The notes: a model not told the origin generated them from the sequence alone. Shown: positions 44,508-54,285, counted from the first letter of the stretch. The stretch is 64,000 nucleotides of DNA from an uncultured Halocynthiibacter sp. (GCA_947503035.1 CANNCD010000003.1:124001-188000); one strand, 5' to 3'. A program made the numbers and translations.

Positions 44508-46670
44508 TCAGGCGGCCTGTTGGACACGATCGGCGCGGCGCAAGCGACGTTTTCCGACCAGAAGTTGCAAAAGAAGAATGGCAGCGAGCATCGTGAGGAT
44601 CAGAACCGCGGAATAGGCAATCGCAAGCCCGTATTCCCCATTTTCAACCCGCCCGACGATGAACGACGTCGCCATGTTGTGTTTGGCGCTGACCAAGAAG
44701 ATAACAGCGCTGACCGACGTGATTGCGCGCACGAAACTATAGGTAAGCGCGGCCAAAATGGCGGGTCCCATCAGGGGGGCAATCACACGGCGCACCGTTG
44801 TGAAACTGTTGGCGCCAAGGGTGATTGATGCCTCGTCCAGACTTTTATCAAGCTGACTCATGGCCGCGATGCCGCCGCGCACGCCAACCGGCATGTTGCG
44901 GAACACAAAGACGATGATCAGGATGATGGATGTCCCCGTAAGTTCAATCGGCGGGAAGTTGAACGCCATGATATAGCTGACGCCAATGACCGTGCCGGGG
45001 ATGGCAAAGCTCAGCATGGTTGAGAATTCAAACGCATCCTTGCCGACGAATTTCTGACGGACCAAGAGATAGGCCGTGGCCAAACCAACGAGGGCAGTCA
45101 GAGGCGCGGCGATGGATGAAATCGTCAAGGTGGTGAAATAGCTGTCCCACGCCACACCGGTAAAGCGACCCGTGCTGAAATCAATGCTAAAGGCACGGAT
45201 ATAGTGGTCGAGCGTGAAGCTATGATTATAGCCCCAAAGTTTCACAAAGCTGCCAAAGATGATCATCGAATAGATCACAGCGGTGAGCGCCGCCCATGGC
45301 AGAACCACGCCATAACACAAGGCGCGCAACACAGGATTGAGGCTGGCGTTCTGACCGCTATCGGCCTTGCCGGTGATGGTCGCATAGGATTTTTTGCCTA
45401 GCCATGCGCGTTGTGCCAAGAACGCGGTGAGCGTCAGCGACAACAATGCAATCGCAAGGATGGCTGCCTTCGCGGGATCCGCGACCGAGCCGACAATCGC
45501 GAAATAGATGTCAGTCGACAGAACGGGATAGCCGCTTCCCAAAACCAAGGGATTGCCGAAATCCGCGAGGCTCTCGATGAAGCCAAGCAAAAACGCATTG
45601 GCTAGACCAGGGCGCATCAAGGGCAAAGAGACATAGCGGAAGGTCTGCCAACGGTCTGCATCCAAGGTTTGCGATGCCTCTTCCATTGACGGGCTGACGC
45701 CTTGGACAACGCCGATCAGCACCAAAAAGGCGATGGGCGTGAACGATAGCAATTGCGCGAAAAAAACGCCCCAGAACCCATAGAGCCAGCGTGTTTGTTC
45801 CAAACCAAACAGGTCCGCAAAGAACGCGGTGACCGTGCCGGTGCGCCCGAACAACAGAATGAGAGCGAGGCCAATCACGAAGGGTGGTGTGATGATGGGA
45901 ATAAGCGTCAGGACACGCAACAGCTTCTTGGCGCGAAATTCTGTGCGTGTGAACACGAGCGCAAAAGCCAGACCAAGCAGGGTCGTACCCGCGCCGGTCA
46001 TCACCGCCAAGAACAGTGAATTGATCCCAACGCCGCAGTTCTGACCAGACACCAAACAGCCAAGCCCCCAAAGATCGCTGCTGAAGAAACGTGTGAAGAA
46101 ATCGCCAAAGGCATAGCCGCCGTCCACCTGAAATGCGCGTACAAGAATATGAAGAACGGGGAAAAAGACGAACACAGCCACAAGAGCCACGATCAAACCG
46201 ATGGTGCCGACGACAAAGGCGTCGCCTTGGCCCTTGCCCGATTGCGAGAGCGACGTCGTGGCCGCAAACAGAAGGGAAATCGCACAAAGTCCGGCGCCAA
46301 CCCCCATGCCCAATTGCCCCGCGAGCGCGGTGTCCGTGGTGAGCAGGTTTTCAAATATCCGCGGCCCCGAGCGTGTGATCACCAACCCTTGGACTGCCAG
46401 CCAAACAAGACCTGTCAGGCTTACTATCAACGTGGTTCGGGCGCGTTTCACCGGCGCAGATATGCCCAATTGGATGGCCATGGCCGCAACAAACGCCAGT
46501 GCAATCGGGGCCAGCCACCATTGCCCAGCAAGCGCCGCGTTCAAGCCCGTTGAGGCGACGCCATCGTTGATCCATGCGCCGCGCAGGACGCCCATATCGG
46601 TCATGTGCCAAGGCAGCACAAAAAAACCGGCAAGCCCAAGGGCCAGCCAAATGAAAGCTGTGTTCTTCAT
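44508..46670 (-). CDS. ABC transporter permease, fused two-domain (FbpB/AfuB-like)
   Basis: A 720-residue inner-membrane protein that combines two permease modules, each with an EAA loop (MEEASQTLDADRWQTFRYVSLPLM in the first half, LDEASITLGANSFTTVRRVIAPLM in the second). The N-terminal 200 residues add several hydrophobic segments. This layout matches the long AfuB-type and FbpB-type permeases. The start ATG at 46668-46670 has only a weak ribosome site; a longer frame exists upstream but runs through the hairpins. It follows the binding-protein gene after two stem-loops. Confidence 0.9.
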   Translation of the reverse strand: MKNTAFIWLALGLAGFFVLPWHMTDMGVLRGAWINDGVASTGLNAALAGQWWLAPIALAFVAAMAIQLGISAPVKRARTTLIVSLTGLVWLAVQGLVITRSGPRIFENLLTTDTALAGQLGMGVGAGLCAISLLFAATTSLSQSGKGQGDAFVVGTIGLIVALVAVFVFFPVLHILVRAFQVDGGYAFGDFFTRFFSSDLWGLGCLVSGQNCGVGINSLFLAVMTGAGTTLLGLAFALVFTRTEFRAKKLLRVLTLIPIITPPFVIGLALILLFGRTGTVTAFFADLFGLEQTRWLYGFWGVFFAQLLSFTPIAFLVLIGVVQGVSPSMEEASQTLDADRWQTFRYVSLPLMRPGLANAFLLGFIESLADFGNPLVLGSGYPVLSTDIYFAIVGSVADPAKAAILAIALLSLTLTAFLAQRAWLGKKSYATITGKADSGQNASLNPVLRALCYGVVLPWAALTAVIYSMIIFGSFVKLWGYNHSFTLDHYIRAFSIDFSTGRFTGVAWDSYFTTLTISSIAAPLTALVGLATAYLLVRQKFVGKDAFEFSTMLSFAIPGTVIGVSYIMAFNFPPIELTGTSIILIIVFVFRNMPVGVRGGIAAMSQLDKSLDEASITLGANSFTTVRRVIAPLMGPAILAALTYSFVRAITSVSAVIFLVSAKHNMATSFIVGRVENGEYGLAIAYSAVLILTMLAAILLLQLLVGKRRLRRADRVQQAA

Positions 46671-46694
46671 CGGATTTCCGCAAAATATGAGAAG

Positions 46695-46719
46695 GATGCC
46701 CCATGGTTGACGGGGCATC
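46695..46719 (-). other. Second stem-loop between binding-protein and permease genes
   Basis: GATGCCCC (46695-46702) pairs with GGGGCATC (46712-46719) over a nine-base loop. On the minus strand it lies just after the stem-loop at 46726-46751 and 24 bases before the permease start, and is followed by a moderately T-rich stretch. Confidence 0.65.
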
Positions 46720-46725
46720 TAGGTC

Positions 46726-46751
46726 TGGCCAAGCCGAACGTGGCTTGGCCA
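46726..46751 (-). other. First stem-loop after the binding-protein gene
   Basis: TGGCCAAGCC (46726-46735) pairs perfectly with GGCTTGGCCA (46742-46751) across a six-base loop. It starts ten bases past the binding-protein stop. With the second stem-loop it forms a tandem structure that probably limits read-through or protects the upstream mRNA. Confidence 0.78.
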
Positions 46752-46761
46752 ATAGGGAGGT

Positions 46762-47784
46762 CTACTGTTGTGGGTTTGGATCGCCGACTTCGGCGTCCCA
46801 ACGGGCCAACAAACGCGAACGCGTTTCGCTCGAACCATAGGTCGCAAAGTCGTAATCAATCAGCTTAATCGACGCGAGATCAGGGGACTCCGGCGCAACC
46901 TGTGCATTGGAATTGGATGGAACCTGAAACTGTCCAACGTCTTGAGCTTTGGATTGAATGTCAGCACGTAGGGCAAATTCAACCCATGCTTTTGCACCCT
47001 CAAAATTGCGCGCGCCTTCGATCACGCTCACGGCGCCAACCTCATATCCGGTGCCTTCGCATGGGGCGACAACCGCCAGTGGGAAACCTTGTGACGCCAA
47101 ATTGACCATGTCGTGCATAAAGCCGATAGAGACACCGGTTTCACCACGCGCGGCCGCACGCGACGGAGCAGAGCCGGATTTCGTATAGGAATTGATGTTC
47201 GCGCCAATCGCCGCCAGTTTCTTCATGGCCTCGTCTTCACCAAACAATTGTACGAAAGTCGCAAGTTCGGTGTATGCCGTGCCCGAGCTATTTGGGTTGG
47301 CCACTTGGATTTCACCCGCAAACCGTGGGTCTTCCAAATCCGCCCAACATTCAGGGGCAGCGATATCGCGTCCGGCCAATGTTTCGGTGTTATACGCAAT
47401 CCCGAGGGCGCCGGCATAGATGCCAATCGCGCGGCCCTGTGAAATTTCGGCCATGTTTTGCGACCAGCCAAGAAGTTCGCTGGTGTCAACGCCGGACGCT
47501 TGGGTCAGGCCTTCTTCGGCCGCAATAAGGTGCGGATCACCTGTGCCGCCCCACCAAACGTCGATCTTTGGATTGCCTGCTTCGGCGCGGATTTGCGCAA
47601 GGGTTTCGCCGGTGGATTTGCGCACCATCAACACATCTGTGTCTGGGTTTTCTGCTTCAAAGGCCGCAACCATCATTTCGCACCACTCTGGCTGCGCGCT
47701 ACAGACAAGGCTTACTTCGTCGGCCCATGCGCCAGTCGCAGAGACCAAAAGCGCCGTCGCCGAGATCATTCCAAGTTTATTCAT
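46762..47784 (-). CDS. ABC transporter substrate-binding protein (FbpA/AfuA-like class)
   Basis: A 340-residue periplasmic binding protein of the class that includes iron(III)- and hexose-phosphate-binding proteins. The signal peptide is about 1-21, cleaved near AWA-DEV. The mature start SLVCSAQPEWCEMM has a Cys pair, and KIDVWWGGTGDPHLIAAEEG is a family-typical stretch. I chose ATG 47784 with GGGAGGA upstream; the long N-terminal open frame has no signal-like sequence. No Tyr-pair iron site is obvious, so an organic phosphate or similar ligand is as likely as iron. Divergent from a two-component system. Confidence 0.88.
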   Translation of the reverse strand: MNKLGMISATALLVSATGAWADEVSLVCSAQPEWCEMMVAAFEAENPDTDVLMVRKSTGETLAQIRAEAGNPKIDVWWGGTGDPHLIAAEEGLTQASGVDTSELLGWSQNMAEISQGRAIGIYAGALGIAYNTETLAGRDIAAPECWADLEDPRFAGEIQVANPNSSGTAYTELATFVQLFGEDEAMKKLAAIGANINSYTKSGSAPSRAAARGETGVSIGFMHDMVNLASQGFPLAVVAPCEGTGYEVGAVSVIEGARNFEGAKAWVEFALRADIQSKAQDVGQFQVPSNSNAQVAPESPDLASIKLIDYDFATYGSSETRSRLLARWDAEVGDPNPQQ

Positions 47785-47911
47785 ATTTTCCTCCCAAAGG
47801 TTTATTTGCGCTCTCGTGCTCCTCTGCCTGAGGGCGCTTATCCCTTTGTACGGGGTGGATGTGACCGACGATACAAAGCCTCGGTGAACAATGCTACAAT
47901 CGGACCTCCAG

Positions 47912-47959
47912 TTCATTAACAAAGTTTCAATCAGGCTTCAGTTTTGTAATATTTGAAAC
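47912..47959. promoter_or_regulatory. TTCA direct repeats and GTTTCAA inverted repeat in the divergent promoter region
   Basis: TTCA occurs at 47912, 47926 and 47937; the last two are 11 bases apart, as in OmpR-type sites. GTTTCAA (47924-47930) and TTGAAAC (47953-47959) form an inverted repeat. The space lies between the importer and the response-regulator gene, so the regulator may bind here. Candidate only. Confidence 0.4.
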
Positions 47960-48022
47960 AAATGAACCTGCGACCGCACATTGATCTTCGTGCTAAGAGG
48001 AAAAGAGGGGAGACATGAAGTG

Positions 48023-48748
48023 ATGCGTCCAATTGTAGGTATTGTCGATGACGAAGCGATCGTGCGTGACGCGTTGGTTGCGCTGCTTCTGGAAAACCAA
48101 TTGGATGCGGTGCCCATGGCCAGCATTTCCGAGTACCACGACACGCAGAAAACTACCCGCTTTGATCTGGTGCTGATTGATCTTAAATTGAAAGACGAAA
48201 GCGGACTGGATCTTGCGCTAAGCATCCGCCGCGCGCAGGATATTCCAATTGTCATGTTGACGGGGCGCGGCGACGAAACGGACAAGATCGTTGGGCTGGA
48301 ACTCGGGGCCGATGACTATATTCTCAAACCGTTCAACCCGCGTGAACTGGTGGCCAGAATTCGCGCTGTGCTGCGCCGGTATGATGTGGGCCTACAACTG
48401 AGCGCCCCTGCCCCATCGCACGGTGAAATCCTATGCTTTGGGCAATTCAAAGTTGATCGCAAACAGCGCATTCTCTTCAATCAATCGCAACAAGAGATCG
48501 CGCTTACCAATGCCGAGTTTCGGCTGTTGGACTATTTTATTACACGCCCAAATGTCGTCATAACCCGCGTCGATTTGTTGGCCGAACTGGGCAGCGATCT
48601 GACCAAATACGTCGACCGCACCGTCGATGTTCTCATTCTTCGCCTGCGCCGAAAGATTGAAGAAAACCCCTCAAAGCCGGTGCATCTTCAGACGCGACGG
48701 GGGCAAGGGTATATTTTCGTCACCGATGATATAAAGGGCGCGCGATGA
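48023..48748 (+). CDS. OmpR-family response regulator
   Basis: A 241-residue response regulator. The receiver domain contains DDEAIVRDAL, the phospho-Asp in VLIDLKLKDESG, and the Lys in LKPFNPREL. The C-terminal winged helix ends with QTRRGQGYIFV. I chose ATG 48023 after GGGGAG; a GTG three bases earlier is possible. It overlaps the kinase gene by four bases (ATGA) and diverges from the importer operon, its probable target. Confidence 0.92.
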   Translation: MRPIVGIVDDEAIVRDALVALLLENQLDAVPMASISEYHDTQKTTRFDLVLIDLKLKDESGLDLALSIRRAQDIPIVMLTGRGDETDKIVGLELGADDYILKPFNPRELVARIRAVLRRYDVGLQLSAPAPSHGEILCFGQFKVDRKQRILFNQSQQEIALTNAEFRLLDYFITRPNVVITRVDLLAELGSDLTKYVDRTVDVLILRLRRKIEENPSKPVHLQTRRGQGYIFVTDDIKGAR

Positions 48749-51267
48749 TGCGATTTCTGCCCCAGTCCGTGCGCGGGCGCCTGTGGTCGGCCTTGACGAT
48801 TTTGGCGCTGGCGATCCTTGGCATTAGCGGCCTGACCTGGGTCACCCTGCACCGCGTCAATGTCCAACTCGAAGAGTTGCACCGCCAGTCCCTGACACAG
48901 GTGGCACAGGCCATTGATCTGTCAAAACGCACATCGGATCTGGCAACGTCGGCGCCCTATCTGCTGACACAGCGCTCCAATTTTTTGATCGAACAAGAGG
49001 GCGAAAAGCTTGTCACTATTTTGCAGCGGGTACGCGATCAATGGCCAGAGGCAGGTTCGGCGGATACGAAACGCCGCACGCTTTTTCCGATCACCTTGGA
49101 AATGGAAGACGGGATCAATGATCTTGTCGCTGCATCGCAATCTTTGGATCGGGTCCAAGCACAAATTCGCACGCGCATTGCCGCCCTAAGTGTCCTGCGA
49201 GAGACGGTGACCAATGCGCTTGAATCGCCTTCGACATCCGATTCCGCGCGCTTGGTCTGGTGGTCCCTTCAAAGCATGAATGCGGATGCGCTCAATGCGG
49301 CCTATGCCGATAACCTGATCGGTGTCGGCGAAGAACAACGTCAATTTCAACGCCAAGCAAAGACACTGACCGGCAGCTCTCTCAACGCTCAGCAGGTCGC
49401 GTTTCTCGCTCAACTCACGGATCACGTGTCGGGCGAAACCGGTGTATTTGAACTGCGCCGCCAAGAGCTTGGGGTGGTTCTGATTGCACAAAATGCCCTG
49501 TTTCGCATTCGACACGACGCCAATCAAATCAATGAACTGGCGGCGCAATACGCCCGCGACGCAGAAGGCGTTTTGACCCAAGAGCGAAGCGCCTCGTCGT
49601 CCATGATCCAACTGACGCGTGTCTCTGTCGCCACCATCAGTTTGGTCGGATTGCTCTGTGCATTGGCCGCCGCCCTGTTTGTATCGCGGTATGTGGCGTT
49701 CAATATCGCCCGTGTGTCCGAGGCGATGGTGCGTTTGGCACAAGGGGACCGCAGTAGCGTCCTGCCACGAAAGTCCCGCAAAACCGACGAAATTGGCGAT
49801 CTATTTACTTCGTTTCGCAGCTTTCGCGCCAACGCATTGCGATTGGATCGGTCCAACCGCCAGCTGAACCAGCGCAACGCCCTTTTTGAGAAAATCTATG
49901 CAAATATCTCGGATGGGATCGCCATCACTGACGTCACTGGAAAACTTACGGCATCGAACCCTGCCTTTGATCGCATTCTCGGGCTGGATGACACCACAGA
50001 CGACCTGTCCGATTTTGCACAGTGGTTTCGCACGGGGCGTTTTGGACCCTCGGCGATTGCCGCCGGTCTCACCCGTGCCCATCGCGGCCCTCTTGAAATC
50101 CGTTCCAGCGAGGGACAAATCCTTGAACTACGCGCAAGTCGCCTACCCGACGAGGGCCGCGTGTGGTTGGTGTCGGATGTAACCGAAGAGCGAAACATCC
50201 AAGCGCGCCTCGACCAGATGGACCGCATCGAGATGCTTGGCAAACTGGCGGGGGACACGGCCCATGACTTTGGCAACATCCTGACGACGATCCGGACACA
50301 TGCTCATTTGCTGCGCCGAACATCCACGTCCAACAACATTGCGTCGATTGAAAACGCCGTTGAATATGGTGCGTCCTTAACCGAACGCCTTTTGGCATTT
50401 GCGCGCAAACAGCCCCTTGAACCCGAGGTCATAGAGCTTGGCGCGTTGATTTCGGGCATGATTGAACTGGTGGAAATTGGCCTGCGCAAAGGCGTGACGG
50501 TAAGCGTGATCGCACCCAGTAAGCCGTTGTTTGTACTGGCAGATCCAGGGCAGTTGGAATCGGCCGTGCTGAACCTGATTTTGAACGCCAACAATGCGAT
50601 GCAAGAAGACGGGGTTATCTCTATTCATTTATCAAGCAAGGCGGATGGCTCCGCGCTTATCACCGTGAGTGATACGGGGATTGGCATGTCACATGACGTG
50701 CGCAAAAAGGCCATCGAACCATTTTTCACCACCAGAGCCGCCGAGGGGGGAACGGGGCTGGGCCTGTCAATCGTCTATGGTTTCATAAGTCAAAGCGGCG
50801 GCAGCATGGAGATCAAAAGCCGCGAAGGCCACGGCACCAGTATTCAAATCACGCTCCCTTTGGCCTGTTCTGCGCCGATCCCAAACCGACAAAACAGCGG
50901 GTGCGCGTTGATCCTTGATGACAATCCAAACGATCGCAGATCAACGCAAACCACCCTGAGCGGTTTGGGATATGAGACCATCACATGCGCGACGATCAAA
51001 GAGGCCGCGCGCGCGCTTGATCTGCGGCCAGTCGATATTGTGATCAGCGACTTTAATCTCGCGTGTGATCAGAACGGTCTCGACTTCTTGGAACACGCAC
51101 ACCTGATTGCCCCATCGGCACAGCGTATCCTAATCAGCGGCAAATCTATGGCATGCGAAGCGCTTCCACCCTCTGTCTTCTTCTTGGAAAAACCGGTCTC
51201 GCCAAGCGCGCTTGCCGCGTTTCTGTCCCGCCCTAGCGCGCGGCCACTTGCCCAAGGCGAAACATAA
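48745..51267 (+). CDS. Membrane hybrid sensor histidine kinase (TorS-like layout)
   Basis: An 840-residue sensor. TM1 is about residues 15-35 and TM2 about 294-316, enclosing a periplasmic sensor of about 260 mostly helical residues. HAMP (about 317-370) and PAS (about 378-480) follow. The phosphoacceptor His is H507 (GDTAHDFGNIL), the ATPase domain has LNLILNANNAM, DTGIGM and GGTGLGLSIV, and a receiver is at the C-terminus with the phospho-Asp in VISDFNLACDQNG. By analogy with TorS-type sensors it may work with the divergent periplasmic binding protein. The last 35 bases overlap the convergent RND gene. Confidence 0.9.
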   Translation: MMRFLPQSVRGRLWSALTILALAILGISGLTWVTLHRVNVQLEELHRQSLTQVAQAIDLSKRTSDLATSAPYLLTQRSNFLIEQEGEKLVTILQRVRDQWPEAGSADTKRRTLFPITLEMEDGINDLVAASQSLDRVQAQIRTRIAALSVLRETVTNALESPSTSDSARLVWWSLQSMNADALNAAYADNLIGVGEEQRQFQRQAKTLTGSSLNAQQVAFLAQLTDHVSGETGVFELRRQELGVVLIAQNALFRIRHDANQINELAAQYARDAEGVLTQERSASSSMIQLTRVSVATISLVGLLCALAAALFVSRYVAFNIARVSEAMVRLAQGDRSSVLPRKSRKTDEIGDLFTSFRSFRANALRLDRSNRQLNQRNALFEKIYANISDGIAITDVTGKLTASNPAFDRILGLDDTTDDLSDFAQWFRTGRFGPSAIAAGLTRAHRGPLEIRSSEGQILELRASRLPDEGRVWLVSDVTEERNIQARLDQMDRIEMLGKLAGDTAHDFGNILTTIRTHAHLLRRTSTSNNIASIENAVEYGASLTERLLAFARKQPLEPEVIELGALISGMIELVEIGLRKGVTVSVIAPSKPLFVLADPGQLESAVLNLILNANNAMQEDGVISIHLSSKADGSALITVSDTGIGMSHDVRKKAIEPFFTTRAAEGGTGLGLSIVYGFISQSGGSMEIKSREGHGTSIQITLPLACSAPIPNRQNSGCALILDDNPNDRRSTQTTLSGLGYETITCATIKEAARALDLRPVDIVISDFNLACDQNGLDFLEHAHLIAPSAQRILISGKSMACEALPPSVFFLEKPVSPSALAAFLSRPSARPLAQGET

Positions 51268-54200
51268 ACAATCGGTACAATGCAGGCACCCAAAACAGTG
51301 TCAGCACAGAGGCGACACCAAGCCCACCAATCATCAATGTGGCCATCGGTTCCCAGAGGGCACCCCCCGCCGTCGCCATTGGGATCAGCCCGAAAACCGT
51401 GGTCATCGACGTCAACAGGATGGGGCGAAAACGTTTCACCGCGGCTTGGGTTATCGCGTCATTAAGCCCGTGCTCCTGCAGCTCGATATCGATCTGATCG
51501 ATCAAAACAATCGCGTTGTTGATGATAATCCCCGACAAGGCAATCAACCCGAGGGTCCCGAAAAAGCTCATGGGTTGTCCCGTCGACAACAGGGCCAAGG
51601 GCACACCAACCACCACGAGCGGCACAGACATCAAAGTGATCGCCACGCGGCGGAACGAATTGAATTGAACCATCAACGCCACCAACATCACGGCAATCGC
51701 AATGGGGAAACCCCCTCCAAGTTTCTCGCGCACCTCTGAGGCGTTTTGAATTTCACCAGCGATTTCAATACGGTAATCGCCGCCCAGATGGTGTTGAAGC
51801 GCATCTAGCGTTGGCTGGACATGATCAAAGAGATCAAAGGCCGTGACCTCTTCTGAAATTGCACTGACCGTAATCGTTCGTCTTTGATCAACGCGCCGAA
51901 TGCTTGAAAACTCTAGTGCGGGGCGCAGGGTCGAAAACTGATCCAGCGACAAGGTCTGACCGTTTGTTTCAACGACGGCATTCGCAACGGCCGCAAAGCT
52001 CTCGCGGTCTTCTTGTGCCCCGCGCATCACAATCGGAATTTGATCATTCCCATCGCGGAAGGTGCTGACTTGTACCCCGTCAAAAAACCCCTCAAGCGCG
52101 TCAGACACATCAAGCGTACTCAGACCATAGGCGCGCAGCTTGTCTTGCGCGATGTTCACCTGTCCGACAAAGATCTTGTTACCCCAATCATTGCGGTTTT
52201 GCACGATGCCAGGTGCCTTGGCCAAGGTCGATTGAATCTCATAGGCGGCGGCCAGCAGTCGATCACCATCGGGGCCAGAAATTTTGATATCAAGGCCCGG
52301 TTCCCGCCCGCCCATCGCCAAGCGTTTCATGCGGAACTCGGCATTGGGAAAGGCACGCAGAGCATGCAGTCGGGCGCGTTCAATCACCCGCGTCGTGCCC
52401 GCGAAATCCGTCGTGTTAACCACCATAAAGGCCGAGGCAGGATCGGTATCCGCCGGGTCAAGCGACAGCACAAAGCGGGGACCGCCGCTTCCGACAAAGG
52501 CGGTGGCGCCGGTGACCTCGGGGTTATCCGTTTGAATCCAGTCAGAAAAAGCGACGGCGGTTTCTGTCGTTTGTGAAATATCCGTGCCCCGTGGCAGGTC
52601 CATATACACCAAAAACTGGGCGCGTTCCGACAGGGGGAACATCTGGTTTGTCACCTTGCCCATATTTTTCCCGCCCACAACAATAAGCCCAAGACAGATC
52701 ACAACAACAAGGATCGGGGCCTTCAGCGTCAGTCGCACAAGCGCCCCGTATCCGCGGCTGAGGGTCGCAAATATATCGCGTTTTCCCTGTGTCTTGGCCT
52801 TTGGTTCCGGCAAAAACCAAACCGCAAGACGCGGTAAAAGATAGAGCGCGGACAGAAACGAGCCCACCAACATCAACATCACAACCGTCCCAAGGGAATA
52901 GCCATACTGGCCCTCGGTCCCGTCCAAAAGAAACAAGGGCAGGAACGCGGCAATGGTGGTGGTTGAGGCGATCAACAACGGCAGCGTGTATTGGCGTCCT
53001 GCGTCTAATGCGGCGTCCTGCCGGTTGGCGCCTTCGCGGATGCGCCGTTGCATGTCTTCGATGATCACCACCCCATTATCCACCAACAGGCCAAGGCTGA
53101 TGATGATTGCCGCGATTGAAACCTGCTGAAGCTCGACGCCAAATGGCCCCATAAAGCTAAAGGCAAAGCTCACGGCGAAGGGCACAATGGCAGAGATGAT
53201 CATCGCTTCTCGCCAGCCCATGAAAAGCAACATAACGATCAGAACGACCACAAAGGTCTGGGCCATATTCGACAGGGCACCGTTTACCGACGCCGCCACG
53301 ATATCGGGTTGAAAGGCCGAGAACTGTGTCTCGATCCCGATGGGCTGTTCCTGCTGAAACTGCGCGACCAGGGACTGGAGCTTGGGCCCAAGAACCGTGA
53401 CGTCGACGCCGTCGGCCATCTCGATTGCGGCCAAGACCGCGGGTTGGCTGTTTTGGAAAATGGGTGTTTGCGCGGGGGTGACATAGCTGCGCTCGACCTC
53501 GACCAAATCGCCAAGGCGGATCACGCCCAAATCAGGGATCTCGATCAGAAGTTGGTCGATCTCGTCCAGCGTGCGCAAGTCGCCAGTAACACGGAGTGGT
53601 ATAAGATCCCCGTCGCTTACCATTGACCCCGCGGGCAATCGCACGTTTTGCCCCTGCAAGGCCTGAACGATAAACCCAATTGTCGTCCCCATGGCCGCAA
53701 GGCGTTCGCGTTCAACCTTTAACGTCACCACCTCCTGCTGGACGCCATAGAGGCCCACGGCAGAAACCTCATCCAAGGTATAAAGCCGGTTTTGCAAGCG
53801 CGTCGCAACGTCTTCGATTTCGGCCAAGGAAAACCCCGCACCGGTGATCGCAACGGTCGCAACGGCCACATCGCCAAAGCTTGAGCTGAAAACCGGGCCA
53901 AGGGTCTGGGCGGGCATGGAGCGCGCTAAACTTTGAACATCATTGCGAATATCGTCAAAAACCTGAGAGAGCCCGTCTTCTGGCACGGCATTGGCGATAT
54001 CGATTTGGATGATCACAGTGCCATTGGTCAATTGCGTGCGCACCTCATCAACGCCGGCAATCGCACGCGCGGCCTCTTCTATGGGTTCGGCCACAAGGCT
54101 TTCTAGTTGTTCAAGCGTCAGTCCAGGGTTTTGCGCCAAGACAAGACCGGTCCGAATGGTGATGGCTGGGTCTTCTCGTTTCGGAAAATTGATATAAGAG

Positions 54201-54283
54201 ACCAAGCCGACACAGATGATCAGCAGCATCATCAACACGGTAACGCGGCTTTTTTGTAGCCCAAACTGCGTGAGATTAAACAT
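51233..54283 (-). CDS. RND-family efflux pump permease
   Basis: A 1016-residue inner-membrane pump of the AcrB/HAE1 family. The layout is the usual 12-segment duplication with two large periplasmic loops; VDNGVVIIEDMQRRIREGANR is the conserved TM4-region motif with the proton-relay acidic residues, and the second half has GIIINNAIVLIDQIDIELQE. It follows the adaptor gene by two bases. Substrate range is not predictable. Its 3' end overlaps the convergent histidine-kinase gene by 35 bases. No outer-membrane channel gene is present, so a TolC-like protein elsewhere would be needed. Confidence 0.94.
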   Translation of the reverse strand: MFNLTQFGLQKSRVTVLMMLLIICVGLVSYINFPKREDPAITIRTGLVLAQNPGLTLEQLESLVAEPIEEAARAIAGVDEVRTQLTNGTVIIQIDIANAVPEDGLSQVFDDIRNDVQSLARSMPAQTLGPVFSSSFGDVAVATVAITGAGFSLAEIEDVATRLQNRLYTLDEVSAVGLYGVQQEVVTLKVERERLAAMGTTIGFIVQALQGQNVRLPAGSMVSDGDLIPLRVTGDLRTLDEIDQLLIEIPDLGVIRLGDLVEVERSYVTPAQTPIFQNSQPAVLAAIEMADGVDVTVLGPKLQSLVAQFQQEQPIGIETQFSAFQPDIVAASVNGALSNMAQTFVVVLIVMLLFMGWREAMIISAIVPFAVSFAFSFMGPFGVELQQVSIAAIIISLGLLVDNGVVIIEDMQRRIREGANRQDAALDAGRQYTLPLLIASTTTIAAFLPLFLLDGTEGQYGYSLGTVVMLMLVGSFLSALYLLPRLAVWFLPEPKAKTQGKRDIFATLSRGYGALVRLTLKAPILVVVICLGLIVVGGKNMGKVTNQMFPLSERAQFLVYMDLPRGTDISQTTETAVAFSDWIQTDNPEVTGATAFVGSGGPRFVLSLDPADTDPASAFMVVNTTDFAGTTRVIERARLHALRAFPNAEFRMKRLAMGGREPGLDIKISGPDGDRLLAAAYEIQSTLAKAPGIVQNRNDWGNKIFVGQVNIAQDKLRAYGLSTLDVSDALEGFFDGVQVSTFRDGNDQIPIVMRGAQEDRESFAAVANAVVETNGQTLSLDQFSTLRPALEFSSIRRVDQRRTITVSAISEEVTAFDLFDHVQPTLDALQHHLGGDYRIEIAGEIQNASEVREKLGGGFPIAIAVMLVALMVQFNSFRRVAITLMSVPLVVVGVPLALLSTGQPMSFFGTLGLIALSGIIINNAIVLIDQIDIELQEHGLNDAITQAAVKRFRPILLTSMTTVFGLIPMATAGGALWEPMATLMIGGLGVASVLTLFWVPALYRLFMFRLGQVAAR

Positions 54284-54285
54284 GC

